Source of the DNA: Mesobacillus campisalis
GTDB lineage: Bacteria > Bacillota > Bacilli > Bacillales > Cytobacillaceae
DNA length: 64,000 bases
Direction of reading: 5' to 3'
Assembly: GCF_000986785.1 (NCBI RefSeq)
Contig: NZ_LAYY01000007.1
Coordinates: forward strand, 1-64,000
Part shown: one piece after another, positions 36,217 through 45,101 of the stretch
Position numbering within the stretch: the first letter of the stretch is position 1
Layout: every line of letters begins with the position of its first letter
Made by a program: the position numbers and the translations under genes
Notes under the pieces: model-generated
The model's input: the letters and a program-made list of their open reading frames with translations, nothing else
The model's database searches: none
Told to the model about the DNA's origin: nothing

Positions 36217-37008
36217 TTAGCGGTTTCCGCCGAAGAGATCAAACAAACCGCCGACGCCGCCTTCCCCTTTGGATGATCCGCCAGTTTGCGGGGCTGCAGC
36301 AAACACTCTGCTGGCAAGCCGGCTGAAAGGCAATGATTGGACCCATACCGTTCCCGGGCCTCTCAACGTGGCGAAAAACAGGCCTTCTCCTCCAAACAAT
36401 GCTGTTTTTATCCCTTTAACCATTTCGATGTTGTAATCGACTTCCCGGGTCATCGCTACAAGACAGCCGGTATCCAAGCGAATGACTTCACCAGGCTCCA
36501 GCCTTTTTTCGTATAATGTCCCGCCTGCATGAACAAAAGCCATGCCGTCTCCCTCAAGCTTTTGCATAATGAAGCCTTCTCCGCCGAAGAATCCAGTACC
36601 GATTCGACGCTGAAATTCTATACCAACTGAAACGCCTTTGGCTGCTGCCAAAAACGCATCTTTTTGGCAAATGATCCTCCCCCCAAGCATGCTTAAATCC
36701 ATCGGAATGATTTTTCCTGGATATGGAGATGCGAAGCTGACTCGTTTCTTGCCGCTCCGTTCATTTGTGAAGGTTGTCATGAACAGACTTTCTCCTGTCA
36801 GTACCCGCTTGCCCGCGCCAAGAAGCTTGCCGACAAGCCCGCTGTTCTGGTTGGATCCATCGCCAAAAACGGTTTCCATCTTAATGCCGTCATCCATCAT
36901 CATCAGGCTGCCGGCTTCGGCGATAACCGTTTCGCCAGGATCAAGCTCCACCTGGACAAACTGCATATCGTCCCCAAACAATTCATAATCAATTTCATGG
37001 TTATTCAT
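36217..37008 (-). CDS. AIM24/TIGR00266 family protein
   Basis: A 263-residue protein with the AIM24-like beta-sandwich pattern: [51 protein letters not shown] and [17 protein letters not shown]. It ends in a glycine-rich tail ([19 protein letters not shown]). This is typical of the TIGR00266 group, whose function is unknown. The ATG at 37008 has a GGAGATGAT site. No partner gene is adjacent. A hydrophobic segment is not obvious, so it is probably cytoplasmic. Confidence 0.85.
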   Translation of the reverse strand: MNNHEIDYELFGDDMQFVQVELDPGETVIAEAGSLMMMDDGIKMETVFGDGSNQNSGLVGKLLGAGKRVLTGESLFMTTFTNERSGKKRVSFASPYPGKIIPMDLSMLGGRIICQKDAFLAAAKGVSVGIEFQRRIGTGFFGGEGFIMQKLEGDGMAFVHAGGTLYEKRLEPGEVIRLDTGCLVAMTREVDYNIEMVKGIKTALFGGEGLFFATLRGPGTVWVQSLPFSRLASRVFAAAPQTGGSSKGEGGVGGLFDLFGGNR

Positions 37009-37102
37009 GGTATCATCTCCGCCCGGATTTTTTTCTATCACTTTTATGTACGGAAAAGAATGGAAAAGGTTTCAGCTGTCGTTGTCCAAGAAAAAAATAA
37101 AT

Positions 37103-37181
37103 AAAAAAGAGCCCATTGCCAGCTGCCCTTTTGCCGGAAAACGGCAAATTAAAGCATGCTGCCTGTAATCGGCTCTTTTTA
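37103..37181 (-). terminator. Terminator of the CotF-like gene
   Basis: The outer arms AAAAAAGAGCC and GGCTCTTTTT enclose a smaller TTGCCG / CGGCAA hairpin. It lies directly downstream of the minus-strand CotF-like gene. The minus-strand transcript ends with a T-run. Confidence 0.7.
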
Positions 37182-37185
37182 ACTT

Positions 37186-37680
37186 TCAATAATCCATCGA
37201 CAATGCCTTCTGTGCGAGCTGGAGATCATTCTGCAATAATTGCCCCAAATTATAGGAAGGATAGAGTCCATTTTTATACATATACCTAAAAATTCTTTCA
37301 TGTGCTTTCACCGCTCTTGATAGGTGGCTGGCCATCACTGTCCTGACGGCAGGTGTGGCTGTTTCGGTTATGGCAACAGCATAATTGCGGACAGAGGTTT
37401 TCAGGAATGCAAGAAGGTCGGCGGCATAAAAGGCAATATCATTATTCATTTGTTCGTTCCTGGGCAGGCTTACTGGTGCGGAAGGATAGAATTGCACAAG
37501 TTCATTGATGTTCTGTGTAAGCCCCTGGATGGTTGATTCATAGATTCCCCTTAATTCCACATCAGCAATTTTTCGATAGCTCATTTTTAGTTTCATTAAT
37601 CCGACCGACTGAAAGGCAACGAGCTCATGGATTTCAAGGGTTTCATGCCAGGCTAGTGTATTCGGTTCCCTTAACGACAT
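37186..37680 (-). CDS. Spore coat protein, CotF-like
   Basis: A 164-residue, mostly helical protein of the coat F family. It begins LAWHETLEIHELVAFQSVGLMKLK and contains DIAFYAADLLAFLKTSVRNYAVAITET, a pattern seen in CotF-type proteins. These proteins are deposited in the spore coat or found in sporulating cells. A GGGAG site precedes the ATG. No sporulation promoter was identified by eye. The end KALSMDY and the four-helix pattern also recall ferritin-like folds, but no metal ligands are evident. Confidence 0.78.
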   Translation of the reverse strand: MSLREPNTLAWHETLEIHELVAFQSVGLMKLKMSYRKIADVELRGIYESTIQGLTQNINELVQFYPSAPVSLPRNEQMNNDIAFYAADLLAFLKTSVRNYAVAITETATPAVRTVMASHLSRAVKAHERIFRYMYKNGLYPSYNLGQLLQNDLQLAQKALSMDY

Positions 37681-37815
37681 ATCAGCACTCCCATTTCTTT
37701 TTTTTCGTCAGATTATCGTATTCGGCAAGGAAGAAATGGTTAATTGTCCTCCATTAATAAACGGCAAGCCAAAGTGCCTGCCGCCGGATGTTTACCGTGA
37801 TTGTTGCCTGGCTTC

Positions 37816-38133
37816 CTAGCCCTTTCCGTTTATCGACCTTAATATCTGTGTTCGCATGCTGCCCTGGACAATATCTTTCAGGAAAAAGTCGCCTATCAGT
37901 TTAATGTATTCTTCATCATCAAACATCTTTTTGTCCTGAAGTTCCATTTCCGCCAACCCATCATAGGTAGACAGCAGAGCGTATGTATGGTCCTGTCCGG
38001 TGACAGGTGAAAGTAATTCGACTTTGTGGTCATACTGTTCATTACGGAATTTTTGCAGTTTGCCCAAGTTCTCCAGCGCTTCTTTAAAGCTATCCTGTTT
38101 AATTTCAAATGTTTGGTATACATAGATTGTCAT
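37816..38133 (-). CDS. Small uncharacterised protein, possible monooxygenase-like fold
   Basis: A 105-residue protein that I cannot place with confidence. The pattern TIYVYQTFEIKQDSFKEALENLGKL, then HTYALLSTYDGLAEMELQDKKMF, resembles a ferredoxin-like alpha/beta dimer fold of the NIPSNAP or antibiotic-monooxygenase type. ATG 38133 has a good AGGAG site; upstream in-frame starts are part of a decayed LysE gene. No catalytic residue can be assigned. It is followed by no clear partner. Confidence 0.6.
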   Translation of the reverse strand: MTIYVYQTFEIKQDSFKEALENLGKLQKFRNEQYDHKVELLSPVTGQDHTYALLSTYDGLAEMELQDKKMFDDEEYIKLIGDFFLKDIVQGSMRTQILRSINGKG

Positions 38134-38149
38134 AAAAGCACTCCTCAAA

Positions 38150-38362
38150 GTAATGAACCCATTGTTTACCAATAGAATGGTCATCCGCAGCAGGATTTAT
38201 TCCTGATGGTAAAATCATTGAACCAGTGCCCACGACCCAGGCGTGCCAAAATCCATTTTTTATTCCCTTCTCGAGACGTGCCGAATTTACCGGACCAATT
38301 GGTGCAGCCAACGTTATTCCCAATACAATATAACTGGCCAACAACTGAACGCTGATGTTCAC
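38150..38362 (-). pseudogene. LysE-family transporter, 5' remnant
   Basis: The minus strand reads LLASYIVLGITLAAPIGPVN, then ARLEKGIKNGFWHAWVVGTG, which is the N-terminus of LysE/RhtB amino acid exporters (about 45 residues). The homology stops at SMILPSG; the other ~150 residues of the family are missing and the reading frame runs into unrelated sequence and the next gene. It is a truncated, decayed copy. It lies 67 bp from a 42-bp perfect palindrome, which may mark the deletion end. Confidence 0.7.
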
Positions 38363-38428
38363 CTTTCCCACTCCCAACGGCTGCTAGGCTTATACATTTT
38401 ATGTCCAAGCCATGGGATTTAGCACTTA

Positions 38429-38470
38429 GGGGTCAGGCACCCTTTAGCAAGCTAAAGGGTGCCTGACCCC
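38429..38470. repeat. 42-bp perfect palindrome
   Basis: Two 20-base arms (starting GGGGTCAGGCACC and ending TTTAGC) are exact reverse complements with a two-base centre. The GGGGTCAGGCACC half is a type of intergenic repeat that I associate with Bacillaceae genomes. It lies between the LysE remnant and a 52-residue membrane protein gene, for which it may also act as a terminator. Confidence 0.85.
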
Positions 38471-38480
38471 TTCTTTAACT

Positions 38481-38639
38481 TTAATAGAAAATTATGAGAA
38501 GAAGGATCAATCCAAGCAGGCTGGCAGCGGAGGGAACGAAGTATAATGTCTTGCTTCCGCCTTTCACATGGGCTGTGATTCCCATCTTCAGAAAAACAAT
38601 GAACAAAAGCAAAGCGAGGACAATCAGGATTTCTACCAT
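38481..38639 (-). CDS. Small membrane protein (52 residues)
   Basis: The minus strand encodes a 52-residue protein with two hydrophobic helices: MVEILIVLALLLFIVFLK at the start and SAASLLGLILLLIIFY at the end, joined by a GITAHVKGGSK loop. AGGAGG lies eight bases before the ATG, which makes it a convincing gene. I do not recognise a family. The 42-bp palindrome lies 11 bases after its stop. Confidence 0.6.
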   Translation of the reverse strand: MVEILIVLALLLFIVFLKMGITAHVKGGSKTLYFVPSAASLLGLILLLIIFY

Positions 38640-38791
38640 GAAGGGTTCCTCCTTTTAAAATTTTGCTATTAACAGCATGGCATGATAGAAGCACATTTTC
38701 TAAAAAGATAGTCGTGAGCCTTTCCTGCTTGTACCACTGCCGAATATGATGCAGTGTAATAAGAATTAATAGAGAAAAGGAGGGAGAATAA

Positions 38792-39079
38792 ATGGGTAAC
38801 TACAGAGACCGTGATTTTGTTGCAGGCGCTTCAGATGTTTATCATCCGAGGCGTTCAAATGTAGCTGGGGCACGTGACCGCAGGAGGAATGACAACGACG
38901 TGGCTGGAATCTTCGATGACGATTTCAGAGTTCCAGTCAGAGCCTTTATTGAAAGTGATGATTTCTGCCGTGCTGTACGACGCTGCCTGAGACGCGACCT
39001 TGTTGCAGGTGCACGTGATGATCGTAACGACCGAAATGATCGAGATGACCACAGGCGTAGGTGCAGCTGCAGAAGGTAA
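38792..39079 (+). CDS. Arg/Asp-rich repeat protein with VAGARD motifs
   Basis: A 95-residue, strongly charged protein that I do not recognise. The unit VAGA(R/S)D appears as FVAGASD, NVAGARD and LVAGARD, with a variant DVAGIFD. The end is a run of R, N and D followed by RRRCSCRR. The composition recalls Arg-rich spore coat proteins, but this is only inference. The ribosome site AAGGAGGGAG is excellent. A terminator follows. The repeats may bind polyanions or metals. Confidence 0.6.
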   Translation: MGNYRDRDFVAGASDVYHPRRSNVAGARDRRRNDNDVAGIFDDDFRVPVRAFIESDDFCRAVRRCLRRDLVAGARDDRNDRNDRDDHRRRCSCRR

Positions 39080-39117
39080 AGCCCATTCCGCAACCTGCCA
39101 TGAGCCTCCACAGATTT

Positions 39118-39152
39118 CCCGGAGACAGTAAAACTGTCTGCCGGGTTTTTTA
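39118..39152 (+). terminator. Terminator after the VAGARD protein gene
   Basis: CCCGGAGACAGT / ACTGTCTGCCGGG followed by TTTTTT. One base mismatch in the stem. Confidence 0.85.
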
Positions 39153-39176
39153 ATATATGCTTCATATACGTCCGTT

Positions 39177-39374
39177 ATGAAAAATTCTGTCACAATGCCA
39201 TGCCTTGCCTTTCAAAAAATTAGCTGCGACTATTGCCTGCGGGCGTGCCCGGAAAAGGCATTGACATTGAACAACGGATTACCCGAGTTAAATGGCCGCT
39301 GTACAGGATGCGGGGTTTGCACTGCGATCTGCATTTCCGATTACAAAGGATTTTGGGTAGATTTCCCGTCATGA
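39177..39374 (+). CDS. Small ferredoxin-like 4Fe-4S protein
   Basis: A 65-residue protein with two cysteine motifs: CDYCLRACPEKAL and CTGCGVCTAIC. This is the layout of a small bacterial 2[4Fe-4S] ferredoxin domain, as at the C-terminus of NapF-type proteins. The start is uncertain: ATG 39177 lacks a clear ribosome site and ATG 39195 is possible. It stands between a terminator and the cold-shock promoter, with no obvious redox partner. It could be a remnant of a larger ferredoxin-domain gene. Confidence 0.6.
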   Translation: MKNSVTMPCLAFQKISCDYCLRACPEKALTLNNGLPELNGRCTGCGVCTAICISDYKGFWVDFPS

Positions 39375-39410
39375 GCAAAATTCTATTGGAAAAGATAAAA
39401 CCGCCCATTC

Positions 39411-39439
39411 TTGACAAAATTTCACAATTATGTTAGATT
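39411..39439 (+). promoter_or_regulatory. Strong promoter of the cold-shock gene
   Basis: TTGACA (39411-39416), 17 bases, TAGATT (39434-39439), with TG at 39431-39432 giving an extended -10. The predicted start is near 39446. Confidence 0.85.
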
Positions 39440-39445
39440 TATTGT

Positions 39446-39535
39446 AGCCTATTGTGATAGTCGCAATTACTAGAGTATCGGCAATTGGCCAATTTTAACA
39501 GTGCTAGTTCTAGCCAATCTAGGAGGATTTTTTTA
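39446..39535 (+). promoter_or_regulatory. Cold-shock mRNA 5' leader
   Basis: A ~90-base leader lies between the promoter and the csp start. It holds several small inverted repeats (CAATTGGCCAATT, CTAGTTCTAG) and ends with AGGAGGA. Long structured leaders are normal for csp genes and control translation at low temperature. The thermosensor role here is inferred. Confidence 0.6.
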
Positions 39536-39736
39536 ATGAAAAACGGTAAGGTTAAATGGTTCAACGCGGAAAAAGGTTTCGGGTTCATTGAAGGTGAAGA
39601 TGGAAACGATGTTTTCGTCCATTTCTCTGCCATCCAATCTGAAGGCTTCAAGTCTTTGGAAGAAGGACAGGAAGTTTCCTTTGAAGTTATTGAAGGAGCT
39701 CGTGGACCTCAGGCTTCAAACGTAGTCAAACTATAA
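39536..39736 (+). CDS. CspA family cold-shock protein
   Basis: A 66-residue OB-fold protein that binds single-stranded RNA and DNA. RNP1 is KGFGFIEG and RNP2 is DVFVHFSAI; the ends [10 protein letters not shown] and QASNVVKL are standard. It unwinds mRNA structure in the cold. The start has AGGAGG nine bases upstream, and the gene has a strong promoter, a long leader and its own terminator. CspB/C/D identity cannot be settled by eye. Confidence 0.96.
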   Translation: MKNGKVKWFNAEKGFGFIEGEDGNDVFVHFSAIQSEGFKSLEEGQEVSFEVIEGARGPQASNVVKL

Positions 39737-39748
39737 TAAAAAATGATT

Positions 39749-39778
39749 CAGCCCAGCCGCGATGGCTGGGCTTTTTAT
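39749..39778 (+). terminator. Terminator of the cold-shock gene
   Basis: AGCCCAGCC-GCGAT-GGCTGGGCT followed by TTTTTAT. Confidence 0.9.
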
Positions 39779-39896
39779 ATGTTCAGCGTGAGAGGATATT
39801 CGGATTGTTTCCTGATTTTGAGGAAGGGCGAACCTAATGTTTGTTTGATATAATAATAGGAAAACATCAGGTACATATTTGCCGGAGGGGGAAACC

Positions 39897-41036
39897 ATGA
39901 AATTTATACACACAGGAGACTGGCATCTTGGAAAGCTGGTGCATGGTATTTATATGACGGAGGAGCAGCGGGTCATCCTCAATCAGTTTATAGACCTGGT
40001 TGCAGAGGAACAGCCGGATGCCGTTATCATAGCTGGTGACCTTTATGACCGGTCAGTACCGCCAACAGATGCGGTCGACTTGCTGGATGAAGTATTATTC
40101 AAAATCAATGTGGAGCTTAATACGCCGATAGTGGCTATAGCGGGCAACCATGATAGTGCGGAGCGGCTGTCATTTGGCAGCTCGTGGTATCGCCACAGCC
40201 ATTTTTACCTGAATGGTAAACTTGCAAGAGATTGCCGTCCAATTGATATAAACGGTGTCCATTTCCATCTTGTTCCTTATGCTGAACCGGGATTTGTCCG
40301 CCATATGTTTGACGATTCTTCCATTCATACCCATCAGGATGCCATGAAAACAGTGATTGGCAGAATAGAAGAGAGCATGGATCACAATGTGCCGAATGTT
40401 ATGGTTGGACATGCCTTTGTTTTGGGAGGAGAAACCTGCGAATCCGAAAGGACACTGTCCGTTGGCGGATCCGACTGCGTAAGTTCAGAACTGTTTGCTC
40501 CCTTCGCTTATACGGCTTTGGGCCATCTGCATAGCCCCGATGCCATCCGACACGATAAAATCAAATACTCGGGCTCCTTGATGAAGTATTCCTTTTCAGA
40601 GGCAAAACAGAGAAAAGCCGTTTCCATTATCGAAATGCAGGATTCAGGGGACTTTGAAATCAGGCAGCGCACGCTAAAGCCTAGGCAGGATATGAGGGAA
40701 GTGGAAGGTTATCTGGAGCAGCTTTTGGATCCGCAATTTTATACAAAACAAAAAACGGATGATTTCCTGAAAGTGACACTATTGGATGAGGGGGCACTCA
40801 TTGATCCGATTGGGAAGCTGAGGCAGGTGTATCCTCATGTTCTCCATCTTGATAGAAAGATAGAATCAATCGACCAGAAAAACCTCCGCCAGTTTTCATC
40901 TTATAGGGAAGAAAAGAAATCAGAGATCGAACTGTTTGAACAATTTTACCGCGAAATGACCACCGCCGACTTTTCCCAGGAAAAAAGGGACCTCATGGCT
41001 GGAATTATTGATAAGGTTCTTAGGGAGGAGGGCTGA
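39897..41036 (+). CDS. sbcD: Exonuclease SbcCD subunit D
   Basis: A 379-residue Mre11-type nuclease. The metallophosphoesterase motifs are GDWHLGK, GDLYDRSVPP, AGNHDS, VGHAFV and GHLHSP. With SbcC it cuts hairpins and protein-blocked DNA ends. ATG 39897 follows a GGAGGGGG site. The sbcC start lies one base after its stop, so the two are coupled. The length is typical. Confidence 0.97.
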   Translation: MKFIHTGDWHLGKLVHGIYMTEEQRVILNQFIDLVAEEQPDAVIIAGDLYDRSVPPTDAVDLLDEVLFKINVELNTPIVAIAGNHDSAERLSFGSSWYRHSHFYLNGKLARDCRPIDINGVHFHLVPYAEPGFVRHMFDDSSIHTHQDAMKTVIGRIEESMDHNVPNVMVGHAFVLGGETCESERTLSVGGSDCVSSELFAPFAYTALGHLHSPDAIRHDKIKYSGSLMKYSFSEAKQRKAVSIIEMQDSGDFEIRQRTLKPRQDMREVEGYLEQLLDPQFYTKQKTDDFLKVTLLDEGALIDPIGKLRQVYPHVLHLDRKIESIDQKNLRQFSSYREEKKSEIELFEQFYREMTTADFSQEKRDLMAGIIDKVLREEG

Positions 41037-41037
41037 T

Positions 41038-44000
41038 ATGAAACCATTGAAATTAACGCTTCAGGCTTTCGGGCCATATGCTGGGACCGAAACGATTGAT
41101 TTTACCATTCTTGGGAATCGTACGATGTTTGTGGTTTCAGGAAAGACAGGTTCGGGAAAGACCACCATTTTTGATGGTATTTCCTATGCGATTTATGGAA
41201 AGGCAAGCGGCGAGGACCGGAGTGGTTCCGACTTGCGCAGCCAATTCGCCAGAGAAGACCTGCCTACAGAAGTAAGCCTGGAATTCGCTCTACGCCAAAA
41301 AACGTACAAAATTACCAGGTCGCCGCAGCAGGAAAAGAAAAAGGAAAGAGGCGACGGGTTTACAACAGTCAATGCTAAGGCCGAATTATACCAATTTGGT
41401 CCTGATGGTGAACCGCAGCTTTTGGCAGCGAATGTACGGGATGTGGATGAGAAAATCAAGGAGATCATGATTATCGACAGCAACCAGTTCAGGCAAATCC
41501 TCATGATCCCGCAAGGTGAATTCCGGAAACTGCTGACCTCGGACAGCAAGGATAAAGAAGTGATCCTGCAGCGCCTGTTTCACACAGAGATTTATAAACG
41601 GATTGAAGAAAAGCTCAAGGAAGAGTCCGCTGAACTGCAAAAGCATTTAAAAGCCCGTATGGATGAACGCCATTCCATTTTGCAAAAAGCCCATGTATTT
41701 GAAAGTGATGAACTTAAGGAGTTTTTGGAAAACGGCAGTACCAATGATGTTCTAATGATTCCTCTTATTATGGGGGAAATTGCCGCGATGGAAACCAGGC
41801 TTTCAATATTGATGAACGAACGTGCCAGGAAGCAGGAGGAACGGGACAAGCTGCAGCAAAAACTGTTTGAAGCAGAGGCTCTCCTCAGCCAGCTCGAGGG
41901 CAAGGAGAAGCTGCAGGCCAGAAAAGAGGAGCTCGAAAGCCAAAAAACACTGTATGAAGCAAGGGAGAAAGAAAGTACAGAGGCCAAAAAGGCTGCCCTT
42001 CTTGAAAGCCAGGAACAAATCTGCCATAGGCTTAAGCAGGATATGGACCGGCTGGATGATTTGCTGAAAAATCTATCGGAGAAGATCAGTCATCTAAACG
42101 AGGAATTCACACAGTGTGAAGCAGAGCTTGAAAAACAGTTGAGCCGGGAGTCTGAAAGAAAGCAGGCTGCCGAGGAGGTAAGCCGACTTGAGCATATCAA
42201 GGATGATGTGCTGGCTTATGCCGGGCTGAAACTGGAAGCTGAAAAGCTGGCAGGGACAATGGAAGCCGCACGGAAAGAAAAAGAACAAAATGAACTTGCT
42301 GAAGAGAACGCGGATAAAGAGCTAAGGAAGCTGCAGACCGAAAAAGAAGGATTGGAAACGACGCAGATTGCCATTCTTGAAGGGGAGAGGAAGCAAGAAA
42401 AGCTTGAGGTACAGCATGAACAGCTTAAGAAGCTTGAAACCTTCCTTGAAAGGATGAAGCGAGGGCGCCAGGAAGTTGAAAAGCGCCGGGAAGCCCTTTC
42501 CAAAGCGGAGGCAAGATTTTTGGACGCCAAAGAATTGGTGCAAAAGCTTGAGCAAACATGGCTTCATTCCCAGGCAGCCATACTGGCAGGCACACTTGAA
42601 CATGGAGAGGCATGTCCCGTATGCGGGGCTCACAGCCATCCAAGTCCGGCTGCCAGCCGGGAAGGGTTTCTTCCGTCACAGGAGGATTTAAAGTCTGCAA
42701 GGGAACAGGCCGCACAGCTGGAGGAAGAAAGAGCGAAGGCAGATAAAATCCTCATTGAGGGGGAAACAGCGTTAAGGACCATCATCGATAACGCCGAAGA
42801 GCTTGAGGCCCAACTCCAAAAGAGTAAGCCGGGATTTTCAGCGGCGATTCTCCAAGATCATCTTGCAGCTTTGGAAGCGGAGCAGGCCAGCCTGATTTTG
42901 GAGCAGCGAGAGCACAAGAACAGGGCAAAGAGAGCCGCTGTGATAAAAGAGGAGATCGTCAAATTTGAGAAGATCAAAACGGAGCTGCAAGAGAACAAGA
43001 AGAAGCTTGACGATCGGATTCAGAAGCTGACCGTCGAATACACGCAAAAACGGACCATGGTTGAGAGGATGACGGCAAGCATACCGGAGAACCTCAGATC
43101 CAGGCAGGCTTTTGAGCAGAAGTATGCATTGTCTGTTAGCCGGCAGGAAGAACTTTTGCGCCAGCTTGAATTTGCCCAGAAACAGCACCAGGCTTCCAAA
43201 GAAAAATTAGGACAGGAAAAAACGCGGCTGGAGATAGCTGAAAAAAATCGCGCGGAAAAGTCGGAGGATCTGTCAAGGGAACGCGAACGTTTTAAATCGT
43301 CTATGATGAGGCAAGGGTTCGAAACCTATTCACAGTACCATCAGGCAAAAAGGCCGGAAGGGAAAATCGATGAACTTGAGAATGCTGTACGCTTATACAG
43401 AGAAGAACTAAGGTCGGTTTCCGACCGCCTGGAAGAATTGTCTAACACCTTAAAAGATGTGCAAAAACCCGACGTGGACAGTCTCAAGCAGGCATTACAG
43501 GTACTTGAAGGTGATTTGCAAACGGCCCAGGAAGAGTACCAGCAGCTTTTTATCATGAAGCGGGACAATGAGCTGGTCGTTTCCAGCGTTGAGGCCATAA
43601 ATTCAAGCATAAAAGACCTGGAGAAACGCTATGAGCTGATTGGGCATCTCCATGAGATGTCCAAGGGACAGAACAGATTCCGGCTTACTTTTGAACGCTA
43701 TGTCCTTGCTGCCTTCCTGGATGATATCCTTGCCGAGGCGAATGCAAGACTCGCAAAAATGACAAGCAGCCGTTATCAGCTCCGGCGCAAAAAAGACCGG
43801 TCCAAAGGAAATGTGCAGAGCGGGCTGGAGCTGCTTGTATATGACCAGTACACCGGCCAGGAGAGGCATGTCAAGACCCTTTCTGGCGGAGAAAGCTTTA
43901 AGGCGGCCTTATCATTAGCGCTTGGCCTGGCAGATGTGGTACAGAATTATGCCGGCGGAGTATCTCTTGAGACAATGTTTATCGATGAAGGCTTTGGCAC

Positions 44001-44178
44001 CCTTGATCCGGAATCGCTTGATCAGGCAATCGAAACTTTGATCGATATCCAAAGCAGCGGGCGTCTTGTTGGAATCATTTCCCATGTTCCGGAACTGAAG
44101 GAGAGGATTGATGCCAGGCTTGAGGTTGTGGCCACCCAGACGGGAAGCAAGGCGGAATTCATTTTTTTAAACCGCTGA
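41038..44178 (+). CDS. sbcC: Exonuclease SbcCD subunit C
   Basis: A 1046-residue SMC-like ATPase. The N-terminal Walker A is VSGKTGSGKTTIFDG. A coiled coil fills residues ~180-850, broken at the centre by the zinc hook CPVC in HGEACPVCGAHSHP. The C-terminus has LSGGESFKAALSLALGLADV (signature) and MFIDEGFGTLD (Walker B). It forms the DNA-end processing complex with SbcD. ATG 41038 uses the GGAGGG at the end of sbcD. The coupling and the size are typical of Bacillus. Confidence 0.97.
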   Translation: MKPLKLTLQAFGPYAGTETIDFTILGNRTMFVVSGKTGSGKTTIFDGISYAIYGKASGEDRSGSDLRSQFAREDLPTEVSLEFALRQKTYKITRSPQQEKKKERGDGFTTVNAKAELYQFGPDGEPQLLAANVRDVDEKIKEIMIIDSNQFRQILMIPQGEFRKLLTSDSKDKEVILQRLFHTEIYKRIEEKLKEESAELQKHLKARMDERHSILQKAHVFESDELKEFLENGSTNDVLMIPLIMGEIAAMETRLSILMNERARKQEERDKLQQKLFEAEALLSQLEGKEKLQARKEELESQKTLYEAREKESTEAKKAALLESQEQICHRLKQDMDRLDDLLKNLSEKISHLNEEFTQCEAELEKQLSRESERKQAAEEVSRLEHIKDDVLAYAGLKLEAEKLAGTMEAARKEKEQNELAEENADKELRKLQTEKEGLETTQIAILEGERKQEKLEVQHEQLKKLETFLERMKRGRQEVEKRREALSKAEARFLDAKELVQKLEQTWLHSQAAILAGTLEHGEACPVCGAHSHPSPAASREGFLPSQEDLKSAREQAAQLEEERAKADKILIEGETALRTIIDNAEELEAQLQKSKPGFSAAILQDHLAALEAEQASLILEQREHKNRAKRAAVIKEEIVKFEKIKTELQENKKKLDDRIQKLTVEYTQKRTMVERMTASIPENLRSRQAFEQKYALSVSRQEELLRQLEFAQKQHQASKEKLGQEKTRLEIAEKNRAEKSEDLSRERERFKSSMMRQGFETYSQYHQAKRPEGKIDELENAVRLYREELRSVSDRLEELSNTLKDVQKPDVDSLKQALQVLEGDLQTAQEEYQQLFIMKRDNELVVSSVEAINSSIKDLEKRYELIGHLHEMSKGQNRFRLTFERYVLAAFLDDILAEANARLAKMTSSRYQLRRKKDRSKGNVQSGLELLVYDQYTGQERHVKTLSGGESFKAALSLALGLADVVQNYAGGVSLETMFIDEGFGTLDPESLDQAIETLIDIQSSGRLVGIISHVPELKERIDARLEVVATQTGSKAEFIFLNR

Positions 44179-44224
44179 TTGACTGGCGGGAGATTGACTG
44201 ACAGGACGAATGGAGGCTGATTCA

Positions 44225-45031
44225 ATGACAAGGAAAAAGCTCGGAATAGATGCGGGAGGTTCGTTGATCAAAATCGTGATTGAAGAAGGCGGCCGCTTCC
44301 ATTACAAATGGTATCCAATTGGGCAGCTGAAACAGTCCGCGGCCTGGATGGCTATCGCGGCTCAGGGGGCAAAGGTTTCCTTGACAGGAGGAAAGGCTCT
44401 TTTTATTCGTCAGCACTATTTCCCGGAGGCCGAAATCGTCCCGGAATTCACCGCTGTATGCTCAGGTGCTGCATTTTTGCTTAAGCAGTCAGGAGAAACG
44501 GCGTTGGAAAAATACCTGATTGCAAATATTGGTACAGGCACCTCTTGGTATTTAGTTGATGCCCAACAGCATCAGCGCGTGCTTGGCAGCGGCCTTGGCG
44601 GTGGAACGTTCATGGGACTGGCCAATTTGCTTGCGGGCCAAAAGGAATTTTCGGAGTATGTCACCCTCGCGTCTTCAGGGAACAAGGGAAAGGTGGATCT
44701 GCTGGTGCAAGACATTTATGAAGAAGCCCCGCCTATTGACGGAAGTTTAACAGCCAGCAATTTTGCCAAGGCGGCATACAGCAACGGACATTCTTATAGG
44801 GACAGGCTGGCAGCGGCAATCAATATGCTTGCTGAGAACCTCGTCCTCCTCAGCAAGCAGACTGCGGCAATCCACCAGACGGATGATATTGTATATATAG
44901 GCAGCACCCTAACCGGCAATCAGCCTTTACAGGCAGGATTGGAGCTGTATTCCAGCATGCTTGGCCTTCATCCGCATACTCTCCGGAACGGGGAGTACAG
45001 CGGGGCCCTTGGGGCAATTTTGTCCACATAA
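44225..45031 (+). CDS. coaW: Type II pantothenate kinase
   Basis: A 268-residue ASKHA-fold kinase that phosphorylates pantothenate in the first step of CoA synthesis. Glycine-rich motifs are GIDAGGSLIKIV, IANIGTGTSWYLV and GSGLGGGTFMGLANLL, with YIGSTLTGN near the end. Type II kinases are typical of staphylococci and some bacilli and are insensitive to CoA feedback. ATG 44225 has GGAGG eight to nine bases upstream. It follows sbcC by 46 bp. Confidence 0.93.
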   Translation: MTRKKLGIDAGGSLIKIVIEEGGRFHYKWYPIGQLKQSAAWMAIAAQGAKVSLTGGKALFIRQHYFPEAEIVPEFTAVCSGAAFLLKQSGETALEKYLIANIGTGTSWYLVDAQQHQRVLGSGLGGGTFMGLANLLAGQKEFSEYVTLASSGNKGKVDLLVQDIYEEAPPIDGSLTASNFAKAAYSNGHSYRDRLAAAINMLAENLVLLSKQTAAIHQTDDIVYIGSTLTGNQPLQAGLELYSSMLGLHPHTLRNGEYSGALGAILST

Positions 45032-45101
45032 TGAACCTTGAACTTGAAGGGGTATTCAAGGTACAGTAGTACTCGAAGAGATAAAGAAGAGGGTGTCGAT
45101 C

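Noticed and set aside
38842-39193. Minus-strand frames of about 110 codons
   Set aside because: They mirror the repetitive Arg/Asp-rich gene on the plus strand, which has the better ribosome site and terminator.
41191-44231. Several minus-strand frames of 60-130 codons inside sbcC
   Set aside because: They are Ser/Leu/Phe-rich antisense shadows of the Lys/Glu-rich coiled coil.
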